From the NCBI RefSeq assembly GCF_041505935.1, contig NZ_CP140110.1: a stretch of 64,000 nucleotides of DNA; one strand, 5' to 3'. The stretch comes from Fervidobacterium_A thailandense. Its GTDB lineage: Bacteria > Thermotogota > Thermotogae > Thermotogales > Fervidobacteriaceae. The notes beneath the pieces are model-generated. The model did not search any database. It saw only the letters and a program-made list of their open reading frames with translations, and had not been told where the DNA came from. Made by a program: the position numbers and the translations under genes. This document shows, piece by piece, positions 60,319 to 64,000 of this stretch; the stretch's first letter is position 1, and the number at the start of each line of letters is the position of its first letter.

Positions 60319-61104
60319 ATGAACATCCTCAAGCTACTCCAAATGAAAGGCAAAGAACCCATCGTCATGATAACAGCGTACGACTATCCAACGGCAAAGA
60401 TTGCAAGCGAGGCTGGGGTGGACCTTATTCTCGTTGGGGACTCATTAGCAAACGTTGTGCTCGGTTACGACAGCACGTTACCCGCAAACATGGACGAAAT
60501 GTTGGAGCACATCCGTGCCGTCCGTCGCGGTGCTCCGGATGCGTTCATAATCGGTGATATGCCATTCCTCTCGTACGAAGTCAGTCCTGAAGAGGCCGTG
60601 AAAAATGCCGGCCTTATGCTCAAAGCCGGAGCAAACGCGGTCAAGCTTGAAGGTGGGAGCGAACAGGTCGAAACCATAAAGAAGATCATTTCAGCTGGCA
60701 TACCAGTGATGGGACACCTGGGCTTCACACCGCAATCGGTGAACCTTCTCGGAGGGCACCGGGTGCAGGGTAGAACACCGGAAAGTCGAGAAAAGCTACT
60801 CAACGACGCGTTGGCTCTTGAGAAGGTAGGTTGTTTTGCGATAGTACTCGAACTTGTCGTTGAAGACGTGGCTAAGCAAATAACCGAAGCACTGAAGATT
60901 CCGACCATAGGAATCGGTGCAGGACGTTATTGTGATGGTCAAGTACTCGTCTTTCACGATGTGGTTGGACTGACGGATAAGGAATTCAAATTCGTCAAAA
61001 AGTACGCGAACGTTTACAACGTGATGCTTGAAGCGGTGAAGAATTACAAAGAAGACGTTAAAAACCGTAAGTTCCCTGAAGAGAAAAACGTATTCCTGGA
61101 GTAA
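60319..61104 (+). CDS. panB: 3-methyl-2-oxobutanoate hydroxymethyltransferase
   Basis: 261 residues. It adds a hydroxymethyl group from methylene-tetrahydrofolate to ketoisovalerate in the pantothenate pathway. Typical blocks: MITAYDYPTAKIASEAGVDLILVGDSLANVVLGYDSTLP (key DSLANV, ~43-52), KLEGGSEQV (~112), GHLGFTPQS (~135), ELVVEDVA (~178) and GIGAGRYCDGQVLVFHD (~195). The ATG follows AAGGAGGTTAGGT. It lies 51 bases after the HD gene and is probably co-transcribed with it. Confidence 0.96.
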   Translation: MNILKLLQMKGKEPIVMITAYDYPTAKIASEAGVDLILVGDSLANVVLGYDSTLPANMDEMLEHIRAVRRGAPDAFIIGDMPFLSYEVSPEEAVKNAGLMLKAGANAVKLEGGSEQVETIKKIISAGIPVMGHLGFTPQSVNLLGGHRVQGRTPESREKLLNDALALEKVGCFAIVLELVVEDVAKQITEALKIPTIGIGAGRYCDGQVLVFHDVVGLTDKEFKFVKKYANVYNVMLEAVKNYKEDVKNRKFPEEKNVFLE

Positions 61105-61122
61105 ACAAAAGCCACGGATACT

Positions 61123-61797
61123 ATGAATTTGGAGGAACTCTACACAAAACTACTCGAAATCCACGGGCCTCAGGGCAAATGGTGGCCCGGTTCTCCAGAG
61201 GAAATCTTCGTCTCGGCCATCCTTACACAAAACACGAACTGGTCAAACGTGGAAAAAGCTATGGATAACATAAAGCGCGCTTGGGAGGAGAATTCCCAAG
61301 CGGATTTTAGTTTACTGGAATTCCTTTACCATTTAGATGATAAACAAATCTCGGAACTGATAAAACCCGCCGGTTTCTACAACATCAAAACCGCTCGATT
61401 GAAACATCTTCTAAACTGGCTTAAGAACTACGAATTTGACCCAAAAGCCTTTGAAAGAAAGGATACTAAAACTTTGAGACAAGAACTCCTGGATATCAAA
61501 GGTATCGGAAAAGAAACCGCCGACTCGATACTGCTTTACGCTCTCGAAAGACCGGTTTTCGTGGTCGATGCCTACACGAAAAGACTGCTGAAGAGAATCT
61601 TCAACCTGAAGCTTGAAAATTACGACCAAATCCAAAATCTTTTCCATCAGACCTACCCTCCTGACACACGACTCTACCAAGAGCTCCACGGCTTGATCGT
61701 AGAGCACGCGAAATTGCTGTGCAAAGCAAAACCACTTTGTACTCGCTGCCTGATAAGCTCTTGCGGGTACCGTATAATCTCCAACGATGACCAGTGA
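61123..61797 (+). CDS. HhH-GPD DNA glycosylase of the endonuclease III superfamily, glycosylase-only type
   Basis: 224 residues. Helix-hairpin-helix (LLDIKGIGKETADSILLYA, ~120-138) and the catalytic Asp (VFVVDAYTKR, ~148) are present. The Lys used by endonuclease III for strand cleavage (GVGRKTA) is Glu here (GIGKETA), so no lyase activity is expected. The 4Fe-4S cluster Cys spacing is C-x5-C-x2-C-x4-C (CKAKPLCTRCLISSC), shorter than the usual x6/x2/x5. The N-terminal KWWPGSPEEIFVSAILTQNTNW matches the methylpurine glycosylase II/Mig-like group found in T. maritima, so repair of alkylated or mismatched bases is likely. It lies 18 bases after panB. Confidence 0.85.
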   Translation: MNLEELYTKLLEIHGPQGKWWPGSPEEIFVSAILTQNTNWSNVEKAMDNIKRAWEENSQADFSLLEFLYHLDDKQISELIKPAGFYNIKTARLKHLLNWLKNYEFDPKAFERKDTKTLRQELLDIKGIGKETADSILLYALERPVFVVDAYTKRLLKRIFNLKLENYDQIQNLFHQTYPPDTRLYQELHGLIVEHAKLLCKAKPLCTRCLISSCGYRIISNDDQ

Positions 61798-62914
61798 AGT
61801 TGCCCTCAATATCTACTGAAAGTAGGCAGTTGGTGAAGACATATTTACCAGTTAATTTATTGAAAAGATAATACAAGCTCCCCACTTTCCTGAATACCTC
61901 CTCAAGTAATACCACAGGATATTCGTATACATGTCCTGATACCATTATTTTGCTTTCTCTGAATTTTTCATATGGCGTCATTCCTTTCATCCCTTTCCCG
62001 TTGCTTGGCCTTGCTTTGTTCCACGTGTCTTGCCATCTTTGTGCCTTGTCTAGAAATTCTTCCTTTCTCCTACATCTTTCCGCATGGATCATCAAAAAGT
62101 ATTCATCATCCGCTCTGTGCGTGTTTTCTATTACCCCCATCAAATGTTTTGCCTTCGGTGGTATTGGGCTTAACTGTAAATCTAACTTCTCGAATATTTC
62201 GTTCCATTCGTTCAATTTCCTTTCGCTTCCTCCACAAAACTCCATCCCGTTATCCATCCGTATTTTCATCCTTCCTCTCACATTGTGTACCCTTAACCAT
62301 AACGCCACTATCGAAATAAACATGAACCCAAACGTCGAGTTTAATTCATACGAGTATGCCGTAAATCTTGTCCTGGTTGCTACGTCTATCATGTTCCATT
62401 CGTATCTCGGCAATCTGTAATTTTTCATGTGTTCATACACTTCTTTCGGTAAGCTTTCTTTGTCCAATAAATGCTTCGTATCTAATTGAAACTCACTGAA
62501 TGGTATTAACGCTTCGTAATCGTATAAGCTCCTTTCTCCTTTCTTTGTCTTCCTTGTCTTTTTCGGTACTTTATTTCGTTTCAGAACAGATTTTATCGTG
62601 TTTTCACTTATCACAAGCCCATATTTCTTCTGCAAATACGTAGACAATCTTCTGTATCTAAATCCTGTCCTCTTGGCTTCTTCAACGATTATGTCTTCAA
62701 ACTCTGATTTTAGCTTCTTAGGAGAGTGTTTCGGTCTTCTTGACTTATCCTCCAAACAATCGTACACAGCTCTTCTTACTGTTGCTCTTGCGATACCTAA
62801 TATCTTTGCAGTCTTTGATACATTCCGGTTATTAGCTTCAAAGACTTTACGAACGACTTCCCTTGCTTTTTGAGGGGATATTTTTCTTAGCTCGTGATAT
62901 GATATAATATTCAT
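61601..62914 (-). CDS. IS481-like transposase whose reading frame runs on into host DNA
   Basis: 437 residues as it stands. N-terminal helix-turn-helix (NVSKTAKILGIARATVRRAV, ~31-50) and an integrase core with DDE residues in FQLDTKHLLD (~144), IRMDNGMEF (~220) and GVIENTHRADDEYF (~262). The IS ends near codon 363; the last ~75 residues are encoded outside it, in the intergenic gap and the antisense strand of the glycosylase gene, because the IS copy carries no stop codon in this frame. The C-terminus is therefore partly artificial. ATG at 62914 follows GGGAGGTCAGCCC. It may still be active if the tail is tolerated. Confidence 0.75.
   Translation of the reverse strand: MNIISYHELRKISPQKAREVVRKVFEANNRNVSKTAKILGIARATVRRAVYDCLEDKSRRPKHSPKKLKSEFEDIIVEEAKRTGFRYRRLSTYLQKKYGLVISENTIKSVLKRNKVPKKTRKTKKGERSLYDYEALIPFSEFQLDTKHLLDKESLPKEVYEHMKNYRLPRYEWNMIDVATRTRFTAYSYELNSTFGFMFISIVALWLRVHNVRGRMKIRMDNGMEFCGGSERKLNEWNEIFEKLDLQLSPIPPKAKHLMGVIENTHRADDEYFLMIHAERCRRKEEFLDKAQRWQDTWNKARPSNGKGMKGMTPYEKFRESKIMVSGHVYEYPVVLLEEVFRKVGSLYYLFNKLTGKYVFTNCLLSVDIEGNFTGHRWRLYGTRKSLSGSEYKVVLLCTAISRALRSSRGALGRVVCQEGRSDGKDFGFGRNFQASG
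61810..61824 (+). repeat. 15-bp direct repeat, left copy (putative target-site duplication)
   Basis: TATCTACTGAAAGTA is identical to 63077-63091. It lies 12 bases after the glycosylase stop. The word is itself partly palindromic (TACT...AGTA), so it might instead be part of the IS end. Confidence 0.6.
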
Positions 62915-63076
62915 GGGCTGACCTCCCATCCTGGAAGGAATTTGGTAGTACGATAAAAGGGGATGTTACATGTTTTAATTATATCAAACAGGATGGAGGC
63001 AGCCTCTATTCTTTTTAGAGCTCCATCTGTATTGTTTTGTTTTTCTACCTGGTAAGTATGTCCATACCTATTCGTG
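61825..63076 (-). mobile_element. IS481-like insertion sequence
   Basis: 1252 bp carrying one transposase. The ends are imperfect inverted repeats (61830-61854 and 63046-63070, sharing GACATA and TTACCAG). A 15-bp identical direct repeat (TATCTACTGAAAGTA at 61810-61824 and 63077-63091) flanks it, which fits a target duplication of a length reported for IS481-type elements. It sits between the DNA glycosylase gene and the tRNA. Confidence 0.65.
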
Positions 63077-63091
63077 TATCTACTGAAAGTA
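63077..63091 (+). repeat. 15-bp direct repeat, right copy (putative target-site duplication)
   Basis: Identical to 61810-61824, directly outside the right end of the IS and just upstream of the tRNA promoter region. Confidence 0.6.
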
Positions 63092-63095
63092 CCCC

Positions 63096-63123
63096 TTGAA
63101 ATTAAAAAAAGCTGTGTTAAAAT
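63096..63123 (+). promoter_or_regulatory. Promoter candidate for tRNA-Pro
   Basis: TTGAAA (63096-63101), a 16-base spacer and TAAAAT (63118-63123), about 54 bases before the mature tRNA. Five bases separate it from the IS direct repeat, so the IS inserted just upstream of it. Confidence 0.5.
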
Positions 63124-63176
63124 TTTTATTGCGACCAAATACAAATAACAAATATCTTTTGAGCTAAAAAATGAGT

Positions 63177-63253
63177 CGGGGCGTAGCGCAGGTGGCTAGC
63201 GCGCTTGCTTGGGGTGCAAGAGGTCGCTGGTTCAAGTCCAGTCGCCCCGACCA
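63177..63253 (+). tRNA. tRNA-Pro (anticodon GGG)
   Basis: A 77-base cloverleaf: acceptor CGGGGCG pairs with CGCCCCG, D arm GCGC/GCGC, anticodon stem CTTGC/GCAAG with loop TTGGGGT (anticodon GGG, decoding CCC and CCU), T arm with TTCAAGT, discriminator A and an encoded CCA at 63251-63253. A run of T follows immediately and may end the transcript. Confidence 0.95.
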
Positions 63254-63312
63254 TTTTTTTTATTGATTATGCATGAATTGTACATGAAGGTTCTCACAAT
63301 GGAGGGAAGTGT

Positions 63313-64000
63313 GTGAAGAAAATCCTCGTAACAGGGGCCACTGGGCATCTGGGGAACGTGCTTTGCAAGGTCCTGCTGGAGAGAGGCTACGGAGTGAAAG
63401 CCCTAATTGAACCGGGAACGTCCACACTTCCGCTGGAAGGTTTGGCTACCGAAAATGTTTTTAGGGATATTCGCGATGATTTCAAAGATTTAACAGCCGA
63501 CGTAGATGCAATAATTCACCTGGCCTCGGTTATCTCGATCACTCCAAAAAACAAAAAACGCGTGTATTCCGTGAACGTCGAAGGCACGAAAAACATACTA
63601 AATCAAGCAAAATCACGTGGTTGTCCCTTCATTTACGCCAGCTCTGTGCACGTTTTCGTAGACAAAGCACCGGGAAGTGTGTACACCGAGGATGACGAAA
63701 TCAACGAGGAGAAAGTACACGGTCACTATGCAAAATCCAAAGCAATCGCAACAAAACTTGTACTTGACGCATTCAGGCAAGGGCTCGACGGTTTTGTATT
63801 CTTCCCCACCGGAATCCACGGACCTTTCGACTACAGGCTATCACACTTCTCCAGAGTTCTGATAAACTTCAAGAGCGGAAAACTCCGCTACACAGTACCG
63901 GGTTCCTTCGATTTTGTGGATGTCAGGGATTGCGCTAAAGCCGTGGCCGATTTGCTTGAACTTCTCTTTTCTGGGAAAATCAACAAAGACAGCTTCATCA
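63313..64000 (+). CDS. NAD-dependent epimerase/dehydratase (extended SDR), C-terminus cut by window edge
   Basis: 229 residues visible. The N-terminal nucleotide-binding GATGHLG (~8-14), IIHLAS (~61-66), a SSV (~97-99) and the catalytic YAKSK (Tyr ~136, Lys ~140) identify an extended short-chain dehydrogenase, typically acting on nucleotide sugars or on 3-beta-hydroxy or dihydroflavonol-type substrates. Substrate unknown. The start is GTG at 63313 after GGAGGGAAGT. It continues past the end of the window. Confidence 0.88.
   Translation, partial: MKKILVTGATGHLGNVLCKVLLERGYGVKALIEPGTSTLPLEGLATENVFRDIRDDFKDLTADVDAIIHLASVISITPKNKKRVYSVNVEGTKNILNQAKSRGCPFIYASSVHVFVDKAPGSVYTEDDEINEEKVHGHYAKSKAIATKLVLDAFRQGLDGFVFFPTGIHGPFDYRLSHFSRVLINFKSGKLRYTVPGSFDFVDVRDCAKAVADLLELLFSGKINKDSFI

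Overview
The window reads as chromosomal DNA from a thermophilic member of the Thermotogae (Fervidobacterium/Thermosipho-like; genus inferred, not proven). The support is a full-length reverse gyrase, an encapsulin whose sequence closely follows the Thermotoga maritima shell protein, ThyX instead of ThyA, a membrane pyrophosphatase of the Thermotoga type, GH4 and GH130 sugar enzymes, and many oligosaccharide-type ABC transporters. Genes are dense, with strong Shine-Dalgarno sequences (often GGAGGTG), many 4-bp ATGA/GTGA overlaps, and strong hairpin terminators. No CRISPR array or rRNA was seen; there is one tRNA (Pro, GGG).

Layout. 1-10 kb: a carbohydrate locus controlled by a LacI-type repressor. 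It holds two secreted proteins on the minus strand, then the repressor, a sugar-binding protein, two permeases, a GH4 glycosidase (CHGx, glucuronidase-like) and a GH130 phosphorylase on the plus strand. LacI-type operators sit at both divergent promoters. 10-15.3 kb: an HD-GYP protein, a phosphohexomutase and a GAF-GGDEF diguanylate cyclase, so both synthesis and breakdown of c-di-GMP are represented. 15.3-20.2 kb: an encapsulin nanocompartment with its ferritin-like cargo (minus strand), a small secreted protein, and a Fur-family regulator with a ZnuABC-type metal uptake system. 20.2-28 kb: a TPR protein, dnaK under a CIRCE operator, a secreted tandem solute-binding protein followed by a histidine kinase, and a GPH-family sugar transporter. 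28-40.6 kb: a long minus-strand housekeeping run: queuosine-type transporter, lipoyl/octanoyl transferase, rsmI, rsmD, PhoU-like protein, lipoprotein, rnhB, thyX, DRTGG protein, folD, yajC-secD-secF, membrane pyrophosphatase, and a divergent phosphofructokinase-like protein. 40.9-47.4 kb: spermidine genes speD-speE with a cupin regulator, then reverse gyrase and an unknown gene that overlaps it. 47.5-57.1 kb: an orphan family-5 binding protein facing a five-gene Opp-type ABC operon whose two permeases are unusually large. 57.4-64 kb: two insertion sequences, an HD phosphohydrolase, panB, a monofunctional-looking HhH-GPD DNA glycosylase, tRNA-Pro and the start of an NAD-dependent epimerase.

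The most unusual items are: an OppC-type permease carrying about 500 extra residues between its first and second membrane segments; a PFK-like protein that has lost several key catalytic residues next to a pyrophosphatase gene; a two-gene arrangement that looks like a split BvgS/EvgS-type sensor; an unknown protein translationally coupled to reverse gyrase; and a ferritin-like encapsulin cargo with a non-canonical C-terminal tail. Functional calls are from motif recognition by eye only; no database search was run.
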